This document shows, in pieces, positions 7,591 to 15,860 of a stretch of 64,000 bases of DNA; positions within the stretch are counted from its first letter, which is position 1; every line of letters begins with the position of its first letter. This stretch comes from Deltaproteobacteria bacterium (GTDB lineage Bacteria > Myxococcota_C > UBA6777): contig SBHC01000070.1 in the NCBI GenBank assembly GCA_006226375.1, positions 1-64,000 on the forward strand, written 5' to 3'. The position numbers were made by a program, and so were the translations under genes. Below the pieces are notes generated by a model. It ran no database searches and was not told the DNA's origin. It saw only the letters and a program-made list of their open reading frames with translations.

Positions 7591-9327
7591 TTGTCATTCC
7601 GCTTTCCTCTCCCACGTCTTGAGCGATTTCTCCACCGCCTCGTTGCGTCTCTAACCTCACATCATCCATCGTTACCCTGGGGTACATCTGTGACCTTGTT
7701 GTCGATGGATGTTGGGGCACGCCATCTCTTGTTTGCTTCTGGCGATGTTATCGGCAAGCTACCTTGGGGTCCCTCCAACGCATGTGAGAGGGAACGTCTT
7801 GCTCTACTGCACGCGTCCTCCGGGTTGGCTCCGACGTTGTTGGGTGACCTTCATCTGCCTTCTCTTCGTGAAGCAGCCTTGGCCCAACAGGATTGGGACG
7901 CATTGATCGACCTGGATCTTCCACTGGGTCATGGGTTCTTGATGGGGCGTTGGAGCGGAGTTCATCTTGAACCGCCCGTTTCCGATGTTGACATTGAGTC
8001 GGTCGCCCAGGTCTTGGTGGAGGTTCACCAACCTATCTCACAAGACGTTCCCAGGTTGCAGGTGCCTAGCCAAGCCACATCCATGTTGCGAGTGTTGGAA
8101 GACCTCTTCGCAGAACTCAAGGGTCGGGCGTGTCTGCCAAGAGAGGGCATGGCTGCGGTGCAACAAGCTGTACGCCTAGCCAAGAAACAAGTCGAACAAT
8201 GGCGGAAGATGAAGCTTCCGAAAGTTCGCTCCTTGTGTCATGGAGATCTGCGTTGGCACAACATGATGACAGAAGGAGGAAAGGTTCATCTGCTCGACTG
8301 GGAGCATGCAGGCGTTGGCGACCCTGTCGTTGACGTCGCGATGATGGTCTCTCGTACTCCACTTTCTTCGTACGATGAGTTACGATTGTTGGACGCGTAC
8401 ACGCTCCACACTCAAGACGAATCCTTCCTGGACCGATACTTTGCAATACGACCCCTCGTTGGTTTGCTTTGTGCGCTAGGGGCTTTGTTGTTTCAGGTCG
8501 ATATTGCTGAAGGTTACATTCCCATGGGGATGGATCCTGAACAGCATTCGGAAGAACGCTTTCCTGCCTTGGTTGCGGAACTGTACGACGCCCTAAGTCG
8601 AATGGACATTCGTACCGCCAAAGAGTCGCTCTCTCCTCAAGGGATGATACGTGAGCATCGAGAGTCTCCCAAGGGTTGGGTTGCTGTGGATGGGACCTCT
8701 GCTAGCTTGAAGTCGCCGTTTGCGGAAGCCCTTGCTCGTGCCTTGCATGTTCCTTACTTCAATACAGGCCTTGTCTATCGTTTCGTAGCGCTGCGCGCTC
8801 TTTGCTTTGCTCTGAACCCCTCGAAACATTCGGACGTGGAGAAAGTTTGTTCGTTTCTTCAAGAAAGCTCCCTTCGACTTTCACCTGAAGGCTCTTTGTC
8901 TCTTGATGAAGATTCTTTGTCGGAGAGCTTTTCGTTGTCTGCTGTGGAAGAACAAGTGGCCTTATGGGCTTCTCATCCTGCGATTCGGGAAGCCGTTCGT
9001 GTCGTCCTTCAACGCTCTTTCGCCAGTCATTCATCGGGTGTTGTCGAAGGTCGAGACATTGGAACCGTTGTTCTTCCTGATGCGGCAGTGAAGATGTTTG
9101 TGGATGCTCCAGTTTCAACCCGAGCAAGGTTGTTATCGGAGCGAACAGGCTGCTCTGGGAAGGAGGCCAAACAATGGCTTCTCACCCGAGACCGTCTCGA
9201 CAAAGAACGCAAGATAGCTCCGCTTCAAGCTTCTGAAGATGCTATCTTCGTGAAGTTAGAACCAAGGACCTTTTCCAAACAAATGGAACGTATGGTCGCG
9301 GTGTGCAGAGAAAGGTTGGACGGATGA
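7591..9327 (+). CDS. Fusion of an aminoglycoside-phosphotransferase-fold kinase and a cytidylate-kinase-like domain with altered P-loop
   Basis: Two kinase folds are joined in 578 residues. Residues ~40-330 are an APH/choline-kinase-like domain: the catalytic loop is HGDLRWHN (H217-N224) and the metal-binding DWE is at 236-238, followed by GVGDP. Residues ~362-575 resemble cytidylate kinase: VAVDG, the YFNTGLVYR block (CMK: DTGAMYR), EGRDIGTVV (486-494), and RDRLDKERKIAPL (533-545). The CMK P-loop reads G368-TSASL-K374-S375, so the glycine before the lysine is replaced by Leu. ATP use by this domain is therefore in doubt. The start is TTG 7591, with AGGAAAGG upstream; ATG 7705 is an alternative. 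Its stop overlaps the RNA-ligase start (ATGA), so the two products are probably made together. Substrates are unknown; a role in nucleotide or RNA-end phosphorylation is inference. Confidence 0.8.
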   Translation: MSFRFPLPRLERFLHRLVASLTSHHPSLPWGTSVTLLSMDVGARHLLFASGDVIGKLPWGPSNACERERLALLHASSGLAPTLLGDLHLPSLREAALAQQDWDALIDLDLPLGHGFLMGRWSGVHLEPPVSDVDIESVAQVLVEVHQPISQDVPRLQVPSQATSMLRVLEDLFAELKGRACLPREGMAAVQQAVRLAKKQVEQWRKMKLPKVRSLCHGDLRWHNMMTEGGKVHLLDWEHAGVGDPVVDVAMMVSRTPLSSYDELRLLDAYTLHTQDESFLDRYFAIRPLVGLLCALGALLFQVDIAEGYIPMGMDPEQHSEERFPALVAELYDALSRMDIRTAKESLSPQGMIREHRESPKGWVAVDGTSASLKSPFAEALARALHVPYFNTGLVYRFVALRALCFALNPSKHSDVEKVCSFLQESSLRLSPEGSLSLDEDSLSESFSLSAVEEQVALWASHPAIREAVRVVLQRSFASHSSGVVEGRDIGTVVLPDAAVKMFVDAPVSTRARLLSERTGCSGKEAKQWLLTRDRLDKERKIAPLQASEDAIFVKLEPRTFSKQMERMVAVCRERLDG

Positions 9328-10022
9328 TTACACTGTACGACCGAATGCCCCATTTTATCGGGAGTAACGCCAGCGACGATGATCTTGTCCTGGAGCTTTC
9401 GCAGCAAAGCCGACTGATGAAGTCGAAGGTATGGGTGCAAGAGAAGTTGGATGGCCTGGCTGTTGCTGTGCAAAGGGTAGGGCGGAACAAGCTCTCTTGG
9501 GAGCTACGTCCTCCCTGGCGTGGTTCTGTCAACGGGGCGGTGGAGCGAGCGATTGGGATCTATATGATGCAGCGAAAGTCCGCCTTTCTTTCCCTTCTCA
9601 AACCGCAGATGGTTCTGTATGGAGAGTGGGTGTGGCATACGGTGTCGGTCGTTTACGACAACCTTCCCGACTTGTTCTTTTGTTATGCGATTCGAAAGCC
9701 AGATGGCTTGTTTCAGCCTTTGGAGTTGACACATCGACAATGCGCAGAGCGTGGTCTGAGCTGCAACGAACCGTTGGGTTCTGTCACTCTTGAAAGCGTG
9801 GAGCATTTGCGAAGCTTTGTGGGAACGTCAAAGTTTGGGCCTGAGCGAATGGAAGGTTTGGTCGTTACTCGTTCAAAGCCTGGTCGCTGGCCCAACGAAG
9901 CCAAGTGGGTTGAGCCTGAGTACAGGCGGGTTCCGATAGGCCAAATCTCAGGGCAACGAAACCGTCTGAGCACTTCCAGTGTGCTGTGTTTGCAACCTTC
10001 GGACCTGGCGGACTTGACTTGA
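9324..10022 (+). CDS. RNA ligase family protein (covalent nucleotidyltransferase fold)
   Basis: The 232 residues show the ordered motifs of the ATP-dependent RNA ligase/DNA ligase superfamily: motif I K41-LDG (the lysine that would be adenylylated), LYGEWVW at 98-104 (motif III-like Gly-Glu), FFCYAIR (~118-124), MEGLVV at 176-181 (motif IV) and AKWV at 193-196 (motif V). It is close to the compact bacterial RNA_ligase (PF09414-type) group, which lacks a large C-terminal domain. I used ATG 9324, which overlaps the kinase-fusion stop by 4 nt. An alternative start at 9303 is less likely. Known members seal 5'-phosphate and 3'-OH ends of RNA. The coupling to a kinase-like fusion suggests end healing plus sealing (inference). 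Confidence 0.85.
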   Translation: MITLYDRMPHFIGSNASDDDLVLELSQQSRLMKSKVWVQEKLDGLAVAVQRVGRNKLSWELRPPWRGSVNGAVERAIGIYMMQRKSAFLSLLKPQMVLYGEWVWHTVSVVYDNLPDLFFCYAIRKPDGLFQPLELTHRQCAERGLSCNEPLGSVTLESVEHLRSFVGTSKFGPERMEGLVVTRSKPGRWPNEAKWVEPEYRRVPIGQISGQRNRLSTSSVLCLQPSDLADLT

Positions 10023-10059
10023 AGGTTGGGCACTTCACGAACTGGTGACATTTGCGAGC

Positions 10060-10671
10060 TTACAACATTCCGGCTCGCCAGGCTGGGACATTGGCGTTGT
10101 TGGCATCTTCTTGCTCGGAGGTGTAGTCCGTGTTTCGTTGTGTCCAGGTCCCGGCGTCTTCGGCTTCCAGCCTTTCGGTTACGATGTCGAGGCTTGTATC
10201 AAACAGGTTGAGTCGGTGTTCTTCGGGCATGTTGCCTTTGTAGAGGTCGCCAGCGCGGGTCACTGGGGGCTTCTCTCCAAACTCTTCGAGGGCATCCAGG
10301 TCTTCTTCGGAGCCGATGTAACCCAGGGCGTGAAGGCAGCCGTCAAAGGCCCAAAAGTCCACATCGTCCTGGATATGCATCTCTTGCATCTTGTGGACAA
10401 GGATGGGAGCAGCGGCTTCCGCTTTGCTGCCAAACGCTGCGAGAGCCTTCGCGAGTTCTACAGTTACAGAGTTGTTTTCGGCAGACATCAAGCAGGCGCT
10501 CAGTCCTGGGATGGCATCTTCGGGGACTTCGCCGGATCTGGCTTTGTTTCGGAGAGTCCGAGCCGCTAGATCCAGATGTTCGGGAGCTTCTCGCAGCAAG
10601 CGAGCGTAGAGACGGAGAAGATCCTTCCATTCCAGGGCCTGACAATGCTCTTCCAATGTAGTTTGGGACAT
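10060..10671 (-). CDS. HEAT-like helical repeat protein
   Basis: The 203-residue protein is soluble, acidic and helical. Residues ~30-150 show repeats of the type seen in HEAT/PBS-lyase-like scaffolds (LAKALAAFGSKAEAAAPIL, then LGYIGSEEDLDALEEFG). The C-terminal ~50 residues are polar and probably disordered. There is no catalytic motif, signal peptide or membrane helix. Such repeats usually mediate protein-protein contacts. The start ATG 10671 has only a weak SD. It is convergent with the RNA ligase (37 nt between stops). Function unknown. Confidence 0.7.
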   Translation of the reverse strand: MSQTTLEEHCQALEWKDLLRLYARLLREAPEHLDLAARTLRNKARSGEVPEDAIPGLSACLMSAENNSVTVELAKALAAFGSKAEAAAPILVHKMQEMHIQDDVDFWAFDGCLHALGYIGSEEDLDALEEFGEKPPVTRAGDLYKGNMPEEHRLNLFDTSLDIVTERLEAEDAGTWTQRNTDYTSEQEDANNANVPAWRAGML

Positions 10672-10839
10672 GCTACTTGCTCTCCAGCGCTGGGGAAGTC
10701 TTGCGAAGAAAAAGCTTCATAGTTCGTTTGGTTACTTGTTGTTCTACAAAGCCGTTTGTTTCGTGAGGGACTTTAGCATTGGTGATGTGAGGTGGCAAGC
10801 AGCGAAGGGAAGGGAGTGTGGAAGGAGAGGGGCAGGAGG

Positions 10840-12213
10840 TTACTGCTCGCTGGTCAGGACGATGCGGGATTGTTTGTAGCGGGAACCTTTCTTTTGGACG
10901 ACCTTGAGCACTTGCTTGGACTTGCTCAAGGAGGCCACGGTCCAGGTTGTTTTGGTGGTACGGTAGTCATGCTTCTTCAGGTTCATTTGGCTTCCCAAGG
11001 TGTAGTCACCGTACCAACGTTGGTGCCATTCGACAGTGATGGGTTTTTTTCGGTAGTTACGAATGATTGCGGTCCACTGGCTGCTCTCGTCCCAGCCAGA
11101 AACATACTCTTTGAGATAGCTGGAGCTGAAGTCAAAGTTGGAACGAGTCATGTTGGTTTTTTGTTGTTGGAACATGACCAATGGATCCACGCCCAGGTTG
11201 ATCTCAATGGAACCTTTGATGGGGACGTAGCGGAGTTTTTGTTCTCCGAGGTAGGAGAGTCCTTTGGTCTTTCCTTTCTTGAACAATCGGATCTTACCGT
11301 CGGGAAGGGGGCTCTCTCCCAGCTTGAACTTCGCCGAGTTCTTCCAGATGAAGAATCGAACAGGCTGACTTCCGTATTGATGGGTGCGCAGTCGGTACAG
11401 GATTTGGAAGGAAGGCATCGCTGCTTTCACAGCTTCCAATCGCTTGGACCATCCGTTCTTGACGTTCTCTTTTCCCCCCACGGTGAACATGAAGTACTCG
11501 CTCAGTCCTTGCTTGACAATCTGCTTCTGACCGTAGGCCATTCCACCTGCTTGGACGCGCGCCGCTTCATCAAAGGAGCGACGGGCTGCACGCCAACGGT
11601 AGCGCTTGTAGCGAGCTTTGGGCATCGAAGTCAATTTGCCAGAGTATCCGCTTCGACGGGCCAAGTCTTTGATCTTCTCGACCAGGTTGATCTTTCCAAC
11701 AATCAGTCGAACCTGTGCGTTGGGGTAGGTCTCTCCTGAGCGATTGTAGACTCGAACATAGCCGCGGAAGTTCATGGTGCTTTCGGCTGCGTTGGTGATT
11801 CCTACATAGTCCATCTGCCAGGTCAGGCCGCTGGTGAAGTAGCTAACTTCCACTTTCACCTGTCCTTCGTAGGTGGAGTTCACATTCCAGATCAAGTGCG
11901 TGGGCTTCTGACCGGGGAACTTGGTGTCGATAACGTCGATCTCGTCGGCGTGTTGGAGTGGTCGCATCTCCACGCTGGTCGGGTCAATCAATGTTCCGGA
12001 CCATGAAAATTGCAGGCGGTTGCTACCTTTCTTGAAGGTGATGTAGCGGGTTTCTTTGACAAGTGTCAGGTCGGCTGAGTTGTAAATGGTGAGTTCAATG
12101 CTTGACCGCGCCGGCAGCGTCACCAAGTCAATGTTTTTTCCCCATGTTATCGAGGGTACGAAGAACAACAGCGCTAACATCGTCCAGGTCAGGGTTTGCA
12201 GTTTGCGTTTCAT
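10840..12213 (-). CDS. Secreted DUF4139-like protein (paralogue B)
   Basis: The 457-residue protein begins with a signal peptide (hydrophobic segment about residues 9-25, ending TWG). It then shows the DUF4139-type architecture of beta-rich regions: an N-terminal LTIYNSADLTLVKE strand block, a YFTSGLTWQMDY block (~150-165), and a C-terminal Tyr/Trp-rich region ending SRIVLTSEQ. A basic insertion (~205-225, many Arg and Tyr) lies between. The start ATG 12213 has AAGGAG 9 nt upstream. It lies 46 nt downstream of a clear paralogue in the same direction, so the two are probably one transcript. DUF4139 proteins are envelope-associated; molecular function is not established. Confidence 0.75.
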   Translation of the reverse strand: MKRKLQTLTWTMLALLFFVPSITWGKNIDLVTLPARSSIELTIYNSADLTLVKETRYITFKKGSNRLQFSWSGTLIDPTSVEMRPLQHADEIDVIDTKFPGQKPTHLIWNVNSTYEGQVKVEVSYFTSGLTWQMDYVGITNAAESTMNFRGYVRVYNRSGETYPNAQVRLIVGKINLVEKIKDLARRSGYSGKLTSMPKARYKRYRWRAARRSFDEAARVQAGGMAYGQKQIVKQGLSEYFMFTVGGKENVKNGWSKRLEAVKAAMPSFQILYRLRTHQYGSQPVRFFIWKNSAKFKLGESPLPDGKIRLFKKGKTKGLSYLGEQKLRYVPIKGSIEINLGVDPLVMFQQQKTNMTRSNFDFSSSYLKEYVSGWDESSQWTAIIRNYRKKPITVEWHQRWYGDYTLGSQMNLKKHDYRTTKTTWTVASLSKSKQVLKVVQKKGSRYKQSRIVLTSEQ

Positions 12214-12259
12214 GATTCTATCTCCTTGGTTCTATCGTGAGCCTGATTCGAGTTCGGGC

Positions 12260-13528
12260 TTACCAGAGGTTTTTCAGCATCAAGTGAAGGCGGATGACCT
12301 TCTTGGCAACTTTGGCGTCTTTGTCTTTGGAGCGAGCGTCCAAATTGACCGAAAGGACTGGGTTGTTGGTCTTTTGGCCTTTCAGCGCATCGTAGCCTTT
12401 GGACTTGGACAGGATCTTCCATTCCACGTCACCACGGACCGAGCCAAAGTACTGACGAGTCAATCGTTGCAACTGCTCACGGATCTGGAGGGTTGCGGGC
12501 TTGTCTTTGAAGTTTTGGATCTCATAGCGAATCACAATTTCTTGGTTGTACAGGTTGCCACGGATGTGATGACGCTTGTTGGTCTCAATGAAGCGTTTGC
12601 AAAGGATGTCACGAGCCTGACCGATGTAGAGCTTCATCTTGCCATCCAAAGGGGTCAACGTTGCACGGTCTTCTCCGAGGAATGCCTGGCTGCCTTGCTT
12701 GTCCTGGATGAAGATTCGAACCTTTCCTGCTTCCAGTGGAAACTTGCCCAAGCCATTCTTCTTGTCGTTGCGAAGGACATAGTGCATCAGCACTTTGGAT
12801 GCGTTGGGCTTTGCGGTGTTCAACTTGCCGTGCTTGTACCAGTCGAAGGTATAGGTCTTTTCGATAGGTACTTGTTTGAAGCGATGCGCCAGAATCTTGA
12901 GGGACGACTGCTGCTCAATGTTCTTGCGGAAGAAGGTATCAAACCCAATCCAGAAGTTTGCCCAGCCGAAGTCTTCGCCGGAGTTGTTGAAGATTCGGAC
13001 ATACTGACGCAAGGTCAACTTGGTTTCGTCCTGGTTGGCGAGGGCTCGATAGCTAAACGTACGGGTTAAGTTTTTGATGAGATAGCTAACACGTACTTTG
13101 ACGGCGCAAGCTTTGGCTGCATACACTTCCCAGACCAGCGCGTTCTCACCCGGTGGGTAGGACACATTCAGCACTTCCACTTCGGGGCCCACGCTTCCAT
13201 CCGGCCGCTTGGTTGTGCCAATCTTCTTCCAGTCTTTGCCTTGTCGAATCGCAACAGGCCGGAACAAGATGGTGTCTTTGTTCAAAGAAGTGTTCGACCA
13301 GCTGAAGTCAATCTTGTTGTGACCACGCTGTGGTGTTGACGGCAGCAAGGGAACGATCCTCACTTCTTCCACCAGCGTATAGCTTCCGTTGTCTAGCTGA
13401 ATTTCCACTTTGTTTCGTTGTGGAAGGGTGGTGAGCTTGATGCGTGCCATGCTGGCCCATGAAGTCCAAAACACCATCATGGCACATGCGATACTGATCA
13501 TCTTGAGAATGCGTGGTTTCCGTTTCAT
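12260..13528 (-). CDS. Secreted DUF4139-like protein (paralogue A)
   Basis: This 422-residue protein starts with a signal peptide (about residues 1-28, ending SWASMA) at ATG 13528, which has AGGAG 7 nt upstream. An upstream extension to 13621 has no ribosome site and is rejected. The order of conserved blocks parallels the downstream paralogue: a strand block VEIQLDNGSYTLVEEVRI, WEVYAAKACAVKVRVSYLI (~125-145), LRQYVRIFNNSGEDF (~165-180) and a C-terminal region with IRYEIQN-type strands. It is the first gene of the tandem pair and is divergent from a TPR protein. The shared 386-bp control region contains a perfect CRP-type palindrome. Function unknown; export to the periplasm or outer membrane is predicted. 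Confidence 0.75.
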   Translation of the reverse strand: MKRKPRILKMISIACAMMVFWTSWASMARIKLTTLPQRNKVEIQLDNGSYTLVEEVRIVPLLPSTPQRGHNKIDFSWSNTSLNKDTILFRPVAIRQGKDWKKIGTTKRPDGSVGPEVEVLNVSYPPGENALVWEVYAAKACAVKVRVSYLIKNLTRTFSYRALANQDETKLTLRQYVRIFNNSGEDFGWANFWIGFDTFFRKNIEQQSSLKILAHRFKQVPIEKTYTFDWYKHGKLNTAKPNASKVLMHYVLRNDKKNGLGKFPLEAGKVRIFIQDKQGSQAFLGEDRATLTPLDGKMKLYIGQARDILCKRFIETNKRHHIRGNLYNQEIVIRYEIQNFKDKPATLQIREQLQRLTRQYFGSVRGDVEWKILSKSKGYDALKGQKTNNPVLSVNLDARSKDKDAKVAKKVIRLHLMLKNLW

Positions 13529-13666
13529 CTCTATCTCCTGTAAAAAGTTGAGGGTCCAGGACTTGTTGGCGGACAAGCTGCGCAAAGGTACCTTCACGTT
13601 TCGCCTTTCTTCAAAACGCATGGTTTGGTTCGTTTGCTTGGTGTTTCGCTACCTCCATCCTCCCGG

Positions 13667-13679
13667 TCTGACGGTCAGA
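13667..13679. promoter_or_regulatory. 6-bp palindrome TCTGAC-G-GTCAGA
   Basis: Exact reverse-complement arms are separated by 1 nt in the divergent control region, 18 bp from the CRP-type site. A regulator-binding role is inferred from position only. Confidence 0.35.
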
Positions 13680-13696
13680 TTGGATAAGTTGCGAAA

Positions 13697-13716
13697 GATG
13701 TGATTGGGCTCACATC
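13697..13716. promoter_or_regulatory. Perfect CRP-type binding site
   Basis: GATGTGA (13697-13703), ttgggc and TCACATC (13710-13716) contain TGTGA-N6-TCACA, the canonical CRP consensus, with one further matched pair on each side. It lies between divergent promoters. That a CRP/FNR-family protein binds here is inference from the match. Confidence 0.6.
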
Positions 13717-13733
13717 GAAGTTTGCTTTCCTTC

Positions 13734-13747
13734 GAGTGGTGCCACTC
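13734..13747. promoter_or_regulatory. Palindrome GAGTGG-TG-CCACTC
   Basis: Exact 6-bp arms with a 2-nt spacer lie 17 bp from the CRP-type site, forming a 14-bp dyad. It is a possible second regulator site; nothing identifies the protein. Confidence 0.35.
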
Positions 13748-13914
13748 TGCTCTCCTCAAAGGACTTGGTATCCCCTTTTCGTGGGAGAGCATCGCTTCGT
13801 TGTTAGAGGTAGACGCGGGCGGTCGAAAAACGATCTAACCGAAGTTGTAAAAATGTTGTAAGATGTCGCCCGTTGGAAGAACTCGATGTTTTGCACTATG
13901 GGATGAGGAACGAA

Positions 13915-15852
13915 ATGAACATCAGAAATCGGTCCATATACGCGTGGTTTGGCCAGCTTTCCATGGCTGGTCTTGGCTTGTTGTTGTGCTTCTCTTCTGT
14001 GAAAGCTGCCCCTCCTACGGGCGAAGTCAATGCGTTGTTGGCCAAGCGCAAGTCAACCAAGACCATTGAGGCGTACATTCGTGTCACCTTTGCATTGGGC
14101 CGGTTGTATCGAAAGCACAAGGCATACAACAAAGCTCTTCAACTGTATGCTGCGTTAGGGAAGAAGTATGAAAAGCGTCAGGTCCTCTGTGGCGTGTATC
14201 ACTTCCGTGCGCAGTCGTTCTTGAAACTCAATCAATCGTCGGCGGCGATCGCTGAGTACAAAAAGTTAATGAGGCTGTTCCAACGTTGTCAGTGTCCCTA
14301 CCTGACCAACGCTTACATCGCGATGGGGCGTTTGGCTTTCGACCAGAAAGACTACAACAAAGCCCTGAGTCAGTATCGAAAGGCCCCACGATGCCGCGAA
14401 AACCGCATTGGCGCGATCGCGGCTGAATACATGAAGAGTTGGTGTGCCTACAAGCTAGGAAAGTACCGACCTGCGCTTCGTTCCATGACTCGTGCCCTTC
14501 AAGAAATGCGAAGGAATCGACGACGCTTCAAAGGCGAACAAAAAACAAAGATGTTGGAAGTCCAAAAGGAAGCCTGGCCCAACTTCGTGAGGACCTACTC
14601 TCGGGCTGGGAACCCCAAGAACGCTTTGCGTACCTTCCGAAAAATGGCTGATCGCAAACAAGCAGACAAAATGGTCGAGCAGCTAGCCTCGTCGTACTAC
14701 ACGACCAAAGCTTACAAAAAGCTGATCGCTCTCTACAGCACGCTAGCTCGACGTCAACGACGCTCTCCTCGAACGGTCTTGTACTGGTTGGAGATTCTCC
14801 GCGCTGCCCACCGGACCAAGAACGAGCGGCTCTTGTTTCGTGCGCTGTCGAAGCTTGCGTCATCGATCAAGAAGCATCGAAGCCAAGCTGGCTCGAACAA
14901 AGATCTTCAGAAACATCTGAAAGCAAGCCAAAAGCAAATCCGCAAGTTTGCTAAGTTTAAGCACAGCAAAGCGCAAAAGCTCGACCTTCCTAAGTTGTAC
15001 AAGCAAGCCGAGACATTTTTTGCGACCTATCGCGGTTTGTATCCCCAGTCTGATGACGCGAACATCATGGCGTTTTGGCACGGTGAAGTGCTACTGGAGC
15101 TACAGAAGTACCGAAAGGCTGCGAGAGCCTACCATTTGGCCGCGCGTCATCCGAAGCCTTTTAAGTTCACGGAAGACTCCACCTACAAAGCCGCGCTCGC
15201 AAACCATCGCTATTTGGAGAACGCTCAATCCATTCAGTACAAAGCGCCGCCCAAGCGCAAGCGTCTTCGACGAATTCCTATTCCAGGGCGTTACGAAACG
15301 TTCTTGGAAGCCGGAACCTTCTTCCGAACCAAGTACCCCCACAACAAACACGTACCTTCCGTGGTGTACAACATGGGTTTGGTGTACCAGAAGTTTTGGG
15401 CCTTTGAGAAAGCTCGCGACGAGTTCCTGATTGTTTGTACCAAGTACCCCAAACACAAGTACGCAAGACCCGCTGCGAAGCACATTGTGGACACGCTTCG
15501 GATCCGTCAGAAGTGGACGCTTTTGGCCGATGCTGTTGATAAGATCCTGGCTGTGCCTGAGCTGGGTCGTCCTCGCTTTAAGAGAAGACTCAAAGAGGTC
15601 GGCCGAGCGGCTCACTTGAACTCATGCTATACCATCATGAAGGCCAAAGAGTATCTGAAAGCTGGAGCTTGTTACTACGCGGTGTCCAAGAAGTTGGGGG
15701 AGCATCGTGAAACTCCGCTCGTTCTCTACAACGCTTATGTTGCCTACTACAATGGGCAAAATGTTCCGCGTGCCAACAAGATTAAGGCCGAGTTGTTGAA
15801 GCGGTTCCCTCGTTCCCGTGCAGCGCGTACTTTGGACAGACGAAACCGATAG
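13915..15852 (+). CDS. Exported TPR-repeat protein
   Basis: The 645-residue protein has a signal peptide (about residues 1-32, ending SVKA) and then many tetratricopeptide-like helix pairs across the whole length, such as YNKALQLYAALGKKYEKR, YNKALSQYRKAPRCRE and FEKARDEFLIVCTKYPKHK. It is strongly basic (many Lys/Arg). The spacing of paired helices with Ala/Tyr/Pro at the TPR positions resembles YbgF/BamD-like periplasmic TPR proteins. I chose ATG 13915 because AGGA lies 8 nt upstream and the signal peptide starts there; a TTG at 13873 is an alternative. The next gene follows after 8 nt. A role as periplasmic scaffold is inferred; partner unknown. Confidence 0.78.
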   Translation: MNIRNRSIYAWFGQLSMAGLGLLLCFSSVKAAPPTGEVNALLAKRKSTKTIEAYIRVTFALGRLYRKHKAYNKALQLYAALGKKYEKRQVLCGVYHFRAQSFLKLNQSSAAIAEYKKLMRLFQRCQCPYLTNAYIAMGRLAFDQKDYNKALSQYRKAPRCRENRIGAIAAEYMKSWCAYKLGKYRPALRSMTRALQEMRRNRRRFKGEQKTKMLEVQKEAWPNFVRTYSRAGNPKNALRTFRKMADRKQADKMVEQLASSYYTTKAYKKLIALYSTLARRQRRSPRTVLYWLEILRAAHRTKNERLLFRALSKLASSIKKHRSQAGSNKDLQKHLKASQKQIRKFAKFKHSKAQKLDLPKLYKQAETFFATYRGLYPQSDDANIMAFWHGEVLLELQKYRKAARAYHLAARHPKPFKFTEDSTYKAALANHRYLENAQSIQYKAPPKRKRLRRIPIPGRYETFLEAGTFFRTKYPHNKHVPSVVYNMGLVYQKFWAFEKARDEFLIVCTKYPKHKYARPAAKHIVDTLRIRQKWTLLADAVDKILAVPELGRPRFKRRLKEVGRAAHLNSCYTIMKAKEYLKAGACYYAVSKKLGEHRETPLVLYNAYVAYYNGQNVPRANKIKAELLKRFPRSRAARTLDRRNR

Positions 15853-15860
15853 GGGCTCCA

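Larger units (their letters stand above)
13529..13914. other. 386-bp divergent control region
   Basis: This gap separates the divergent DUF4139 and TPR genes. It holds three exact palindromes (13667-13679, 13697-13716, 13734-13747) and a direct repeat GTTGTAA (13844-13850, 13855-13861) with a TAAGAT -10-like box at 13859-13864. No RNA gene or small ORF with support was seen. Confidence 0.5.

Noticed and set aside
10792-11739. 315-residue open frame antisense to the DUF4139 paralogue B
   Set aside because: The opposite strand has a signal peptide, ribosome site and family match; this frame has none.
12086-13069. 327-residue open frame antisense to the DUF4139 paralogues
   Set aside because: Shadow of the minus-strand genes; no ribosome site or domain.
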